Positions 1-8,277 of a stretch of 64,000 nucleotides of DNA are shown here, piece by piece. Each line of letters opens with the position of its first letter. The first letter of the stretch is position 1. The DNA is from Pseudomonas sp. StFLB209 (GTDB lineage: Bacteria; Pseudomonadota; Gammaproteobacteria; Pseudomonadales; Pseudomonadaceae): the NCBI RefSeq assembly GCF_000829415.1, contig NZ_AP014637.1:1121001-1185000 (forward strand), in the 5' to 3' direction. The position numbers and the translations under genes were made by a program. A model generated the notes under the pieces. The model searched no databases. It was not told where the DNA came from and saw only the letters and a list, made by a program, of their open reading frames with translations.

Positions 1-699
<699 letters not shown>

Positions 700-707
700 T
701 CATAAGC

Positions 708-798
708 CTCTTGCAAAAATAGCACTGCGACACCGATCAGAAAACGGCGAGCCGAAAGGCCCGTATCACAAGCGCCTGCAAAAACCGTTTTGCAAGAG
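708..798. repeat. Short element with 11-bp terminal inverted repeats
   Basis: CTCTTGCAAAA at 708-718 is perfectly matched by TTTTGCAAGAG at 788-798, framing about 70 bp of non-coding sequence in the rpmA-obgE gap. It could be a miniature inverted-repeat element or a structured part of the transcript. I see no target-site duplication. Confidence 0.5.
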
Positions 799-818
799 AC
801 TCACCACCACCAAAACGA

Positions 819-846
819 AAAAGCCCCGTCGCAGGACGGGGCTTTT
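819..846 (-). terminator. Intrinsic terminator after rpmA
   Basis: AAAAGCCCCGTC (819-830), a four-base loop and GACGGGGCTTTT (835-846) form a perfect 12-bp stem. The run of A on the plus strand becomes the T tract on the minus strand, so it ends the rplU-rpmA transcript; the symmetry makes it potentially bidirectional. Confidence 0.85.
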
Positions 847-861
847 CATGCAACTGCGTGA

Positions 862-1137
862 TTACGCTACCGAGGCTTCAGCCTTCGGAACGATGCTCAC
901 GTAACGACGACCGAAGGCGCCTTTGACTTCGAACTTCACAGTGCCTTCCACTTTCGCGAACAGGGTGTGGTCCTTGCCAATGCCAACGCCGTAGCCAGCG
1001 TGGAACTCGGTGCCGCGCTGACGAACGATGATGTTGCCCGGAATGATTGCCTGGCCGCCGTAGATTTTAACGCCAAGACGTTTACTTTCTGAGTCGCGAC
1101 CGTTGCGGGTACTACCGCCGGCTTTTTTGTGTGCCAT
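862..1137 (-). CDS. rpmA: 50S ribosomal protein L27
   Basis: L27 is a large-subunit protein whose flexible N-terminus reaches the peptidyl transferase centre. The 91-residue product begins [16 protein letters not shown], the conserved basic tail, and continues with the family core ([21 protein letters not shown]). The length is normal. There is no cleavable N-terminal extension of the type seen in Firmicutes. It follows rplU by 32 bp on the same strand, and the pair is closed by the hairpin at 819-846. Confidence 0.98.
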   Translation of the reverse strand: MAHKKAGGSTRNGRDSESKRLGVKIYGGQAIIPGNIIVRQRGTEFHAGYGVGIGKDHTLFAKVEGTVKFEVKGAFGRRYVSIVPKAEASVA

Positions 1138-1169
1138 GAGTCAATTCTCCAAATGAGGATTAGGCTGGA

Positions 1170-1484
1170 TTACGCCTGAATACCGGTGATTTTGATCTCG
1201 GTGTACCACTGACGGTGGCCCTGGCGCTTCATGTGGTGCTTACGACGACGGAACTTGATGATACGAACCTTGTCGTGACGACCTTGCGAAACCACTTCGG
1301 CTACAACGGTAGCGCCAGCAACAACTGGAGCACCGATGGTGACGTCGTCACCGTTGCCGACCAGCAGAACGCGGTCGAAAGTAACGGATTCGCCAGTGGC
1401 GATTTCCAGTTTTTCAACTTTCAGGTATTCACCTGGGGCGACTTTGTACTGCTTGCCGCCGGTAACAATAACTGCGTAAGACAT
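1170..1484 (-). CDS. rplU: 50S ribosomal protein L21
   Basis: L21 binds 23S rRNA in the large subunit. The 104-residue protein starts [19 protein letters not shown], the family signature, and has the C-terminal basic stretch [16 protein letters not shown] that contacts RNA. It is the first gene of the rplU-rpmA operon, transcribed from the promoter at 1615-1643, which leaves a leader of about 120 nt. Confidence 0.98.
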   Translation of the reverse strand: MSYAVIVTGGKQYKVAPGEYLKVEKLEIATGESVTFDRVLLVGNGDDVTIGAPVVAGATVVAEVVSQGRHDKVRIIKFRRRKHHMKRQGHRQWYTEIKITGIQA

Positions 1485-1614
1485 GGTGTCTCTCCGAAAA
1501 TCCTGCTCACCCAGCTCTTTATAGGAATAGTGTCGGCTGGCATGGCTGCATCAGGCTGGAGACCTCGATGCAATTGCGTAAGGCAGGTAATGCCCAAGAA
1601 AGTAAGGGTGCGCG

Positions 1615-1643
1615 ATTGTACGCAAGCGGTGATTAGCTTGCAA
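1615..1643 (-). promoter_or_regulatory. Sigma-70 type promoter of rplU-rpmA
   Basis: On the minus strand TTGCAA (1638-1643) and TACAAT (1615-1620) are separated by exactly 17 bp. This is a good housekeeping promoter facing rplU. Confidence 0.7.
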
Positions 1644-1661
1644 GGGCCGGGCTTGCATACC

Positions 1662-1690
1662 TTGACACACCTGTACCCGCAACCTAGCAT
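1662..1690 (+). promoter_or_regulatory. Sigma-70 type promoter of ispB
   Basis: TTGACA (1662-1667) and TAGCAT (1685-1690) are 17 bp apart. The predicted start of transcription near 1697 fits initiation of translation at the ATG at 1723 better than at the GTG at 1705. Confidence 0.7.
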
Positions 1691-1722
1691 GCGGCGCAAC
1701 CTATGTGGAGCACCTGTCGCTG

Positions 1723-2691
1723 ATGCAACCCCAAGCCTTCTACCGCGCGGTGGCGGACGACTTTACTGCCGTTGACCTGATCATCAAGAAGCAACTGACG
1801 TCGCGTGTACCGCTGGTCTCGAAGATCGGCGACTATATTACCTCCGCCGGAGGCAAACGGCTGCGTCCGTTGCTGGTGTTGCTGGGCGGCAAAGCCCTGG
1901 GCCATCAAGGCGACGACCTGCGCCTGCTGGCCGCCACCATCGAATTTCTGCACACCGCCACCCTGCTGCATGACGATGTGGTCGACATGTCCGGCATGCG
2001 CCGTGGCCGCTCGACAGCCAATGCCCTGTGGGGCAACGCGCCGAGCGTGCTGGTCGGTGACTTCCTGTATTCGCGCTCGTTCGAAATGATGGTCGAACTG
2101 GGTTCGATGCCGGTCATGCAGATTCTCTCCAGAGCCACTCGGGTGATTGCCGAAGGTGAAGTGCTGCAGCTGTCGAAAGTACGCGACGCCAGCACCACTG
2201 AAGAAATCTACATGGAAGTGATCCGCGGCAAGACCGCCATGCTGTTCGAAGCATCGACCCACAGTGCAGCAGCCCTGTGCGGCGCCAGTGCCGAACAGAG
2301 TGAAGCGCTGCGCACCTTCGGCGACCATCTGGGCGTGGCATTCCAACTGGTGGACGACCTGCTCGACTACCGTGGCGACGCCGAAACCCTGGGCAAGAAC
2401 GTTGGCGACGACCTCGCTGAAGGCAAGCCGACCCTGCCGCTGATCTACACCATGCGTGAAGGCACCGCCGAACAGGCAGCCCTGGTTCGCCAGGCCATTC
2501 AGAAAGGCGGCCTGGAAGACCTCGAAAGCATCCGTAATGCCGTAGAAAGCGCAGGCGCCCTGGACTACACCGCGCAACTGGCGCGCGACTACGCAGCCCG
2601 CGCCATCGCCTGCCTGGAAGCCTTGCCGCCCAGCGAGTACCGCGATGCGCTGGTTGAACTCAGCGAGTTCGCTGTCGCGCGTACCCACTGA
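1723..2691 (+). CDS. ispB: Octaprenyl diphosphate synthase
   Basis: A trans-polyprenyl synthase that extends farnesyl diphosphate with isopentenyl diphosphate to give the side chain of ubiquinone. Both aspartate-rich substrate/Mg2+ motifs are intact: DDVVD at residues 84-88 and DDLLD at 211-215. GGKRLRP near residue 43 is also a family signature. The product is 322 aa, typical of Pseudomonas IspB. An in-frame GTG at 1705 would add six residues, but ATG at 1723 has GGAG upstream and matches the usual MQPQAFYRAV start. The gene is divergent from rplU, the arrangement seen in many gamma-proteobacteria, and is followed by a terminator. Confidence 0.96.
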   Translation: MQPQAFYRAVADDFTAVDLIIKKQLTSRVPLVSKIGDYITSAGGKRLRPLLVLLGGKALGHQGDDLRLLAATIEFLHTATLLHDDVVDMSGMRRGRSTANALWGNAPSVLVGDFLYSRSFEMMVELGSMPVMQILSRATRVIAEGEVLQLSKVRDASTTEEIYMEVIRGKTAMLFEASTHSAAALCGASAEQSEALRTFGDHLGVAFQLVDDLLDYRGDAETLGKNVGDDLAEGKPTLPLIYTMREGTAEQAALVRQAIQKGGLEDLESIRNAVESAGALDYTAQLARDYAARAIACLEALPPSEYRDALVELSEFAVARTH

Positions 2692-2712
2692 CCGTCAGCA
2701 CGTACCACCAAG

Positions 2713-2738
2713 AGCCCGTCCTTGTGACGGGCTTTTTA
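2713..2738 (+). terminator. Intrinsic terminator after ispB
   Basis: AGCCCGTC (2713-2720), loop CTTGT and GACGGGCT (2726-2733) make an 8-bp stem followed by TTTTATT. Confidence 0.85.
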
Positions 2739-2762
2739 TTGCCCGGCGTCAACCGCTCGACA

Positions 2763-2819
2763 GAAAATGCGAATTAATCTCAATAGAGGCTTGCTATTAT
2801 CGTAATAGGAATTATTCTC
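2763..2819 (+). promoter_or_regulatory. Two Fur-box-like sites flanking a promoter
   Basis: Compared by eye with the 19-bp Fur consensus GATAATGATAATCATTATC, 2763-2781 matches at 13 of 19 positions and 2801-2819 at 12 of 19. A TATTAT hexamer (2795-2800) lies between them and could be the -10 element. Repressor binding at both sites would cover the promoter. The P. aeruginosa homologue is, as I recall, iron-repressed, which agrees. Confidence 0.6.
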
Positions 2820-2844
2820 ACCTCATCGGAACAGGAGATGGAAT

Positions 2845-3093
2845 ATGACTTATTTGATCGATGCATGGCTGGATCGCCCGCACCCTTACCTGCGGATTCT
2901 TCATCGCGAGACAGGTGAAGTCTGCGCCGTACTGGAACAGGACGCTCTGGAAGAGTTACGTGAACAAGGTGATCTGGACGTCAATGTCCTCAACTCCAGC
3001 GAGCCGGTGGTGCTCAAGGAGCTGGTGCGAAACCTGTTTCTGTTTTGCTATGCGCGAGCGTTGCGCCCGATGGGTGAGTTTGGAACGGCGTGA
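2845..3093 (+). CDS. Small conserved Pseudomonas protein, probably iron-regulated
   Basis: An 82-residue soluble protein of unknown function, beginning MTYLIDAWLDRPHPYLRIL, with no signal peptide or membrane helix and no metal-binding cysteine pattern (two cysteines, far apart). AGGAG at 2833-2837 is 7 nt before the ATG. By position behind ispB and by size it corresponds to the P. aeruginosa PA4570 family, which I recall as strongly induced in iron starvation; the two Fur-like boxes upstream support that. The cytochrome c gene that I remember as its neighbour in P. aeruginosa is absent here. It is convergent with fklB. Confidence 0.8.
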   Translation: MTYLIDAWLDRPHPYLRILHRETGEVCAVLEQDALEELREQGDLDVNVLNSSEPVVLKELVRNLFLFCYARALRPMGEFGTA

Positions 3094-3112
3094 TTAAACT
3101 TGACACGCCTGG

Positions 3113-3145
3113 CTGCTGAACGAGCCGCAACGGCGCGTTCAGCAG
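3113..3145. terminator. Hairpin between convergent genes
   Basis: CTGCTGAACG (3113-3122) pairs with CGTTCAGCAG (3136-3145), with a further inner GCCG/CGGC pairing. It has no clear T tract on either side but sits where both converging transcripts should end. Confidence 0.5.
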
Positions 3146-3158
3146 ACTCGGCAACGGC

Positions 3159-3776
3159 TTACAGCACAGCCAGCAGCTCGACGTCGAACACCAGCACGCT
3201 GTGCGGCGGGATGCTGCCCACGCCTTGCGCGCCGTAGGCCAGTTCGCTCGGCACGTACAGGCGCCATTTGCTGCCGGTACCCATCAGTTGCAGGGCCTCG
3301 GTCCAGCCAGCGATCACGCCGCCCACCGGGAATTCGGCCGGCTCACCACGATCGTAGGAGCTGTCGAATACAGTGCCGTCGATCAGGGTGCCGTGGTAGT
3401 GCGTACGCACCTGGTCTTCACGGGTCGGCTTGGCGCCATCACCCGCTGTCAGCACTTCGAATTGCAGGCCCGACGCCAGAGTGGTCACGCCTTCACGCTT
3501 GGCGTTCTCGGCCAGGTAGGCGACGCCAGCGGCGGCGGCTTTTTCGGCCTTGGCAGCCGCTTCAGCCTGCATGACTTCACGAATCGCCTTGAACGCCGAG
3601 GACAGCTCTTCCTGACCCACACGGCTTGGCTGGTTGTTGAAGGCGTCGGTCAGGCCGGTGATGATGGCTTGCAGATCCACACCTGGCGGCGGGTTGTCGC
3701 GCAGTTGATCGCCCAACTGGCGGCCAATGCCGTAGCTGACGCGGGTTTCGTCGGTAGACAGATTGACTTCGGACAT
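3159..3776 (-). CDS. fklB: FKBP-type peptidyl-prolyl cis-trans isomerase
   Basis: Speeds proline isomerisation during protein folding. The 205-aa protein starts MSEVNLSTDETRVSYGIGRQ, has the N-terminal dimerisation helices with an alanine-rich coiled segment (about residues 55-95, EAAAKAEKAAAAG), and a C-terminal FKBP domain with VRTHYHGTLIDGTVFDSSYDR and GSIPPHSVLVFDVELL. The length equals E. coli FklB. The ATG at 3776 was chosen because GCGGAG precedes it and longer in-frame extensions lack conserved sequence. There is no signal peptide, so it is predicted to be cytoplasmic. Confidence 0.93.
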   Translation of the reverse strand: MSEVNLSTDETRVSYGIGRQLGDQLRDNPPPGVDLQAIITGLTDAFNNQPSRVGQEELSSAFKAIREVMQAEAAAKAEKAAAAGVAYLAENAKREGVTTLASGLQFEVLTAGDGAKPTREDQVRTHYHGTLIDGTVFDSSYDRGEPAEFPVGGVIAGWTEALQLMGTGSKWRLYVPSELAYGAQGVGSIPPHSVLVFDVELLAVL

Positions 3777-3900
3777 GATGCTGCTCCGCATGTGGAACGT
3801 CCGACTGACCGGCAGGCCACTCGAACACCCCGGATAAAAGGGCGAGCAGCCTAGCATAATTGCGCCGCCAGCCCCTATCGCTGCCAGCGCAACCCTGTCA

Positions 3901-4389
3901 TTAATGCTTGGTGAGCTTGTCCAGATAGCCCATGGCAAATGCCGAAATCACGAAGGTCATGTGAATGATCACGTACCATTTCAGGTGTTCGGTCTCGATA
4001 TTGCTGGCATCCATGAACACCCGCAGCAGGTGAATGGACGAAATGGCCACGATGGACGCCGCGACTTTCATCTTCAGCGAAGAGGAGTCCATGGTGCCGA
4101 GCCAGTTGAGCTTCTCCTTGTGCTCATCGATATCCAGTTGCGAAACGAAGTTTTCGTAGCCGGAAATCATCACCATGACCAGCAGGCCACCCACCAGTGC
4201 CATATCAATCAGCGACAGCAGGACCAGGATCAGATCGGCTTCAGCCAGGGAGAAGACATTGGGCAGAACGTGGAAGATCTCCTGGAAGAACTTCAGGCCC
4301 AACGCCAGCAAGCCAAGCGACAGGCCGAAATAGATCGGTGCCAGCAGCCAGCGCGACGCATACATGGCATTTTCAAAAAAACGTTCCAT
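3901..4389 (-). CDS. UPF0114 family membrane protein (YqhA-like)
   Basis: A 162-aa inner-membrane protein starting [20 protein letters not shown], the typical UPF0114/YqhA opening. Hydrophobic segments lie near residues 14-32, 50-75, 108-125 and 136-153, giving about four helices; the loop between the second and third is charged ([11 protein letters not shown]). Function is not established. The start at 4389 is set by the conserved N-terminus. It lies 124 bp upstream of fklB on the same strand, so co-transcription is possible. Confidence 0.9.
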   Translation of the reverse strand: MERFFENAMYASRWLLAPIYFGLSLGLLALGLKFFQEIFHVLPNVFSLAEADLILVLLSLIDMALVGGLLVMVMISGYENFVSQLDIDEHKEKLNWLGTMDSSSLKMKVAASIVAISSIHLLRVFMDASNIETEHLKWYVIIHMTFVISAFAMGYLDKLTKH

Positions 4390-4521
4390 TGAAACTCGCA
4401 AGGTGTGGGAGAAGACGCGCGAGTATATCAGCGAGAAGTGATGGCTCTTGGCTCGCGACAAAATGTCGCAGCAAACGCCACTGCCCGGCGGCTGCACCGG
4501 CCCATCAAGGGCGGCGCCACA

Positions 4522-4848
4522 CTAGAACAACGAGGAATGCTGGCAGTGCGACGGATCGGTATTGAGCCGGCGCAGTTCGCCCTGCAGATGCAGGCTCCAG
4601 ATCGGGATATCGTCAGAACACTGATAGCCGTTCAACGCCAGACTGTCGGCAATCGCCTGCAGCACGGACTCGGCAGCACGCGCGCCCTGGAAAGGCCCTT
4701 GAGCCTTGATGGCCGAAGGTTGTTCACCGGACATGCCCGCCGCGAACAGCAAGGTCCACAGGCCGTTATCGCCCAGTGGCCGGATCACGCATTCGATCCG
4801 GGTCACCAGGCCCAGACACTGGCGGGTCAGGCAGAGACGTCGCACCAT
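4522..4848 (-). CDS. Hypothetical protein, 108 aa
   Basis: A soluble 108-residue protein, MVRRLCLTRQCLGLVTRIEC at its start, with no motif that I recognise. The start at 4848 is well supported: the minus strand carries AGGAGG (4857-4862) eight bases upstream, although the frame stays open further. It lies between the UPF0114 gene and the Lon-like protease gene, the place of a conserved hypothetical in P. aeruginosa (PA4575 region). Four cysteines are spread along the chain without a clear zinc pattern. Confidence 0.75.
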   Translation of the reverse strand: MVRRLCLTRQCLGLVTRIECVIRPLGDNGLWTLLFAAGMSGEQPSAIKAQGPFQGARAAESVLQAIADSLALNGYQCSDDIPIWSLHLQGELRRLNTDPSHCQHSSLF

Positions 4849-5021
4849 GGCGAGTTCCTCCTCTTCAAGCTGATTGCCAGCTGCAACGGTGCAGCGGCCT
4901 GCCAATCCATTTGGCGACTGTATTGATCCAACAGCATAGAAGAAAAACCCCACGGTAAGCGAGGGATGGATGAACGGATGCCGGAGAATGCGAACTTCGT
5001 CCGGCATCACAGCCCATAGGG

Positions 5022-7457
5022 TCAAGCCTTGAGTTCAGGCTGCAGTTGCGCAGGCTCCTTTTCGAGTTCTTCACTTAGCTCTTCAGCGCTGAGCATCTCG
5101 GCGATATCACGCAGCCGCTGAACCACACGGGCGTTGACACTGCCCTCCGGGAACTGGCCATTGTCGTCTGGCGCACCGGCCGGCTCACCGACCAGCAGGC
5201 TCAGAGCCTCATCGGCCTGGCTGACGGCGTAGATGTGGAACTGCCCGGCCTTCACAGCCTGCAAGACCCGCTCATCAAGCATCAGGGTCGCGACGTTGGA
5301 ACGCGGAATGATCGCGCCCTGCTCGCCGGTCAGGCCGCGTGCCTCGCACAGCCGGAAGAAGCCTTCGATCTTCTCGTTGACCCCGCCGACCGCCTGCACT
5401 TCGCCAAACTGGTTGATCGAACCGGTAATCGCGAAGCACTGCTTGAGCGGGGTGCGCGACAACGCCGAGATCAGGGTGCAGACCTCGCCCAATGAGGCGC
5501 TGTCACCATCGACATAACCGTAAGACTGCTCCAGGGCGATGCTGGCCGAAATCGCCAGCGGGAATTCCTGGGCGTAGCGGCTGCCCAGGTAACCGGTGAG
5601 GATCATCACCCCCTTGGAGTGGATCGGCTGGCCAAGGTTGACCTCCCGCTCGATATCCACGATACCGCTGCCACCGGGATACACCGTGGCCGAGATCCGG
5701 GCCGGCACCCCGAACGCCGAGTCGCCCACTTCCAGCACGGTCAGGCCGTTGCATTTGCCTACCGCAGCGCCATCGGTGTCGATCAGGATGACCCCGGCCA
5801 GCATGTCGTCGAGAATCCGCGCCGAGACCCGCCCGGTGCGGGTGGCCTTGGCCTTGAGGGCCCGTTCGATATGCCCGGCATCGGTGAACTCTTCATTGGC
5901 CAGGTGGCGAATGAAGTCGGCTTCGCTGACCAACTGGAACAGGTCGCCGATCTTCGCCGACAAGCGCCCCTGATGCTCGGCCAGCCGTGCGCTGTAGGTG
6001 GCCAGACGGGCAACCGCATCAGCGGTCAACGGCGCCATGCCCTCCTCTGTGGTGCGGGTCTTGAGCAACTGGGCGAACTGCTCCAGGGTCTCGTCAACCA
6101 TCGGGATCTCTTCGTCGAAGTCCACCAGCACCCGGAACATCTCCTGAAAGTCCGGATCCAGGTCCTGCAAGGTGTAGTACAGCGAGCGCGAACCGATGAT
6201 GACGATCTTGACGCTCCAGGGAATGACCTGAGGGGTAAGGGTAACGGTCGCCACACGGCCCAATTCGCCCAGTGGCGACTCCATCTTCAGCTTGCGCGTC
6301 TGCAGGGAACGTTTAAGCGCATCCCAGACGAACGGCTCGCCCAGCAGCTTTTCCGCCTCCAGAATCAGGAAACCGCCGTTGGCGCGGTGCAAGGCGCCGG
6401 GGCGCAACTGCCGGTAGCTGGTGTAAAGCGCCCCCTGATCAGTGCTGTACTCGATGCGGCCGAACAGGTTGTCGTAGGTCGGGTGCGACTCGAACACCAC
6501 CGGTGCACCACCATCATGGGTATGACCCACCACCAGACTGGGGCTGTACTGCTCTTCAAGCATCTTGCGCGCCTGGGCGTCGGTCTTGGCATCGTCAACC
6601 AGTTCCTCGACCAGGGTTTTGATCAGGTTGACCTGCAGCGCTTGCAGATAGGCGCACACCGCCGCTGTCTCGGCATACTTCTGCGACAACGGCGCCAGCA
6701 ATGGCTGCAGGGCCAGAATGATGGTTTCGTCGTTGAGCTGGCGCAGCTGATTGTTGGACTCGCGCTTCCATTGCGGCAGGCTCGACAACTCTTCGTTCAG
6801 GCGCTCTTCCAGGTCGGCGATGTCCTCATGGAAACGCTCGCGCTCAGCCTCCGGCAGTTGGGAGAACTCGGCTTCATCCAGTGCCTTGCCGTCGGTCATG
6901 GGCGTGAAGGCGATGTTGGAGCTGTCGCGGTACAAGGCAATGCTCTTTTCCAGCGCCAGACGCTCGATCACATCCAGAGCGCGGTCATAGCGCTGGTTGA
7001 AGGCGCGGTCGATGGCGCTTTTTTTCTGCTGGTAGGTCGGGTGCTCGAACACCGCCGGAAAGGTTGCCAGCAGGTTATCGATCAACCCGGCGATGTCGGC
7101 GATGAACGCCTGCGCACTGCCGGCCGCCAGTTCCACGGCACGCGGCTCGCGGGGTTCGTCGAAGTTATTGACATAGACCCAGTCGGAGGGGGTCTGCAAA
7201 CGCTTGGCTTCGGCCTTGAGGTAGCGTTTGACGAACGAAAACCGGCCGGTGCCAGGCTCGCCCATGACATACACGTTGTAACCGGGTCGCGGCATCGCCA
7301 CGCCAAACTGCAGGGCCTCTACGGCACGTTCCTGGCCGAGTACGCCGCGAAAGGGTTCCAGATCATTGGTGGTCTTGAAAGCGAACTGTTCAGCAGAGAA
7401 TGGACGGGTCAGCGCTTGTGGCGCCAGACGCAGGCTGGCAGCAACGGAATCGGGCAT
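5022..7457 (-). CDS. Lon-related putative ATP-dependent protease (AAA_32 / Lon_C)
   Basis: An 811-aa LonB/YcbZ-like protease without the N-terminal substrate domain of classical Lon. The N-terminal AAA region has a P-loop-like GEPGTGRFS at 66-74, in which arginine stands where Walker A usually has lysine. A long helical insertion (about residues 150-290) follows, then the second half of the ATPase (FLILEAEKLLGEPFVWDALKR). The C-terminal Lon proteolytic domain has the catalytic serine in DGDSASLGE (Ser653) and the lysine in GGVNEKIEGFF (Lys696). Both dyad residues are present, so peptidase activity is likely. The last 60 residues are acidic and rich in Glu. It stands alone, divergent from the DUF3015 gene. 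Confidence 0.88.
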   Translation of the reverse strand: MPDSVAASLRLAPQALTRPFSAEQFAFKTTNDLEPFRGVLGQERAVEALQFGVAMPRPGYNVYVMGEPGTGRFSFVKRYLKAEAKRLQTPSDWVYVNNFDEPREPRAVELAAGSAQAFIADIAGLIDNLLATFPAVFEHPTYQQKKSAIDRAFNQRYDRALDVIERLALEKSIALYRDSSNIAFTPMTDGKALDEAEFSQLPEAERERFHEDIADLEERLNEELSSLPQWKRESNNQLRQLNDETIILALQPLLAPLSQKYAETAAVCAYLQALQVNLIKTLVEELVDDAKTDAQARKMLEEQYSPSLVVGHTHDGGAPVVFESHPTYDNLFGRIEYSTDQGALYTSYRQLRPGALHRANGGFLILEAEKLLGEPFVWDALKRSLQTRKLKMESPLGELGRVATVTLTPQVIPWSVKIVIIGSRSLYYTLQDLDPDFQEMFRVLVDFDEEIPMVDETLEQFAQLLKTRTTEEGMAPLTADAVARLATYSARLAEHQGRLSAKIGDLFQLVSEADFIRHLANEEFTDAGHIERALKAKATRTGRVSARILDDMLAGVILIDTDGAAVGKCNGLTVLEVGDSAFGVPARISATVYPGGSGIVDIEREVNLGQPIHSKGVMILTGYLGSRYAQEFPLAISASIALEQSYGYVDGDSASLGEVCTLISALSRTPLKQCFAITGSINQFGEVQAVGGVNEKIEGFFRLCEARGLTGEQGAIIPRSNVATLMLDERVLQAVKAGQFHIYAVSQADEALSLLVGEPAGAPDDNGQFPEGSVNARVVQRLRDIAEMLSAEELSEELEKEPAQLQPELKA

Positions 7458-7726
7458 CAGTGTTCCTTACATCAGGCGGGGCAGATGCGGGCATTCTGGC
7501 GCTCGCCGGACACCACTTGCAAGACAGTTGCACGCTACCCGCTGCCCATTGCCACCCTCAATAGGCTGACGGATGTCAAAACCTCCCAATAAACCGTAAT
7601 AAATCACGGAACCCCGCTACGCCGCCTAGACTCCAACCTGCGCATACTGGCCAGTATGGCCTTTTTGCACTAATGCAATGACGCATGCACCCGACCACTC
7701 AGGTTGACCAGAAAGAGAATAAAGCT

Positions 7727-8215
7727 ATGAAACGGATTCTTCTTGGAACGCTCTTCGCCGCTGCATCTTTCAACGCCATGGCCCAAGCGCCAGGCGGCCC
7801 GGACTGCGGCTGGGGCAACATGCTGTTTGAAGGCCAGCGCGGCACTCCTGCTCACTTCCTGGCGTCCACCACCAACGGCACCTCCGGTAACGCCACCTTC
7901 GGCATGACCAGCGGTACCAACGGCTGTTCCACCAATGGCGCGCTGACCTACGGCGGCAAGTCCTGGATTGCCATGAACGGCATGATGGACGAGCTGAGCA
8001 AGGACATGGCCATGGGTCAGGGTGAAGCACTGACCACCTACGCGGTGGTTCTGGGTGTTGCGCCACAAGACCGTGCGCGTTTCGCGGCTGTCACTCACGA
8101 CAACTTCTCGAAGATCTTCAACAAAGCTGACGTCACCGCCGAGGACGTTCACGCCAACACCCTCGATGTGCTGAAAAACGACGCGACCCTGGCCAAGTAC
8201 GCGACTCAGGCCTGA
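7727..8215 (+). CDS. Exported DUF3015 family protein
   Basis: A 162-aa protein with a clear Sec signal peptide (MKRILLGTLFAAASFNAMAQA, cleavage probably after AMA or AQA near residues 18-20). The mature part is rich in Gly, Thr and Asn (TNGTSGNATFGMTSGTNGCSTNG) with a cysteine pair (GPDCGWGN and NGCSTNG) that may form a disulphide. This fits DUF3015, a periplasmic or surface family of unknown role. The ATG at 7727 is preferred over the upstream in-frame ATG at 7685 because it places the signal peptide at the N-terminus. It is followed by a strong hairpin and by the DUF4105 gene. Confidence 0.88.
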   Translation: MKRILLGTLFAAASFNAMAQAPGGPDCGWGNMLFEGQRGTPAHFLASTTNGTSGNATFGMTSGTNGCSTNGALTYGGKSWIAMNGMMDELSKDMAMGQGEALTTYAVVLGVAPQDRARFAAVTHDNFSKIFNKADVTAEDVHANTLDVLKNDATLAKYATQA

Positions 8216-8223
8216 TGCTCGTA

Positions 8224-8248
8224 CCGCTCCCCGGCTCACGGGGAGCGG
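8224..8248 (+). terminator. Hairpin between the DUF3015 and DUF4105 genes
   Basis: CCGCTCCCCG (8224-8233), loop GCTCA, CGGGGAGCGG (8239-8248): a perfect 10-bp GC stem followed by TTTCCC. It probably terminates or attenuates transcription so that the first gene is made in excess of the second. Confidence 0.7.
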
Positions 8249-8277
8249 TTTCCCACTTTTCGAACAGTTGCCCGCCC

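Noticed and set aside
1705..1722. GTG start for ispB six codons upstream
   Set aside because: Too close to the predicted transcription start, no ribosome-binding site, and not part of the usual N-terminus.
5619..7592. 657-codon open frame on the plus strand opposite the Lon-like gene
   Set aside because: Antisense shadow produced by high GC at third positions; protein is rich in Gln/Arg/His/Leu with no domain, and the opposing frame is a well-defined protease.
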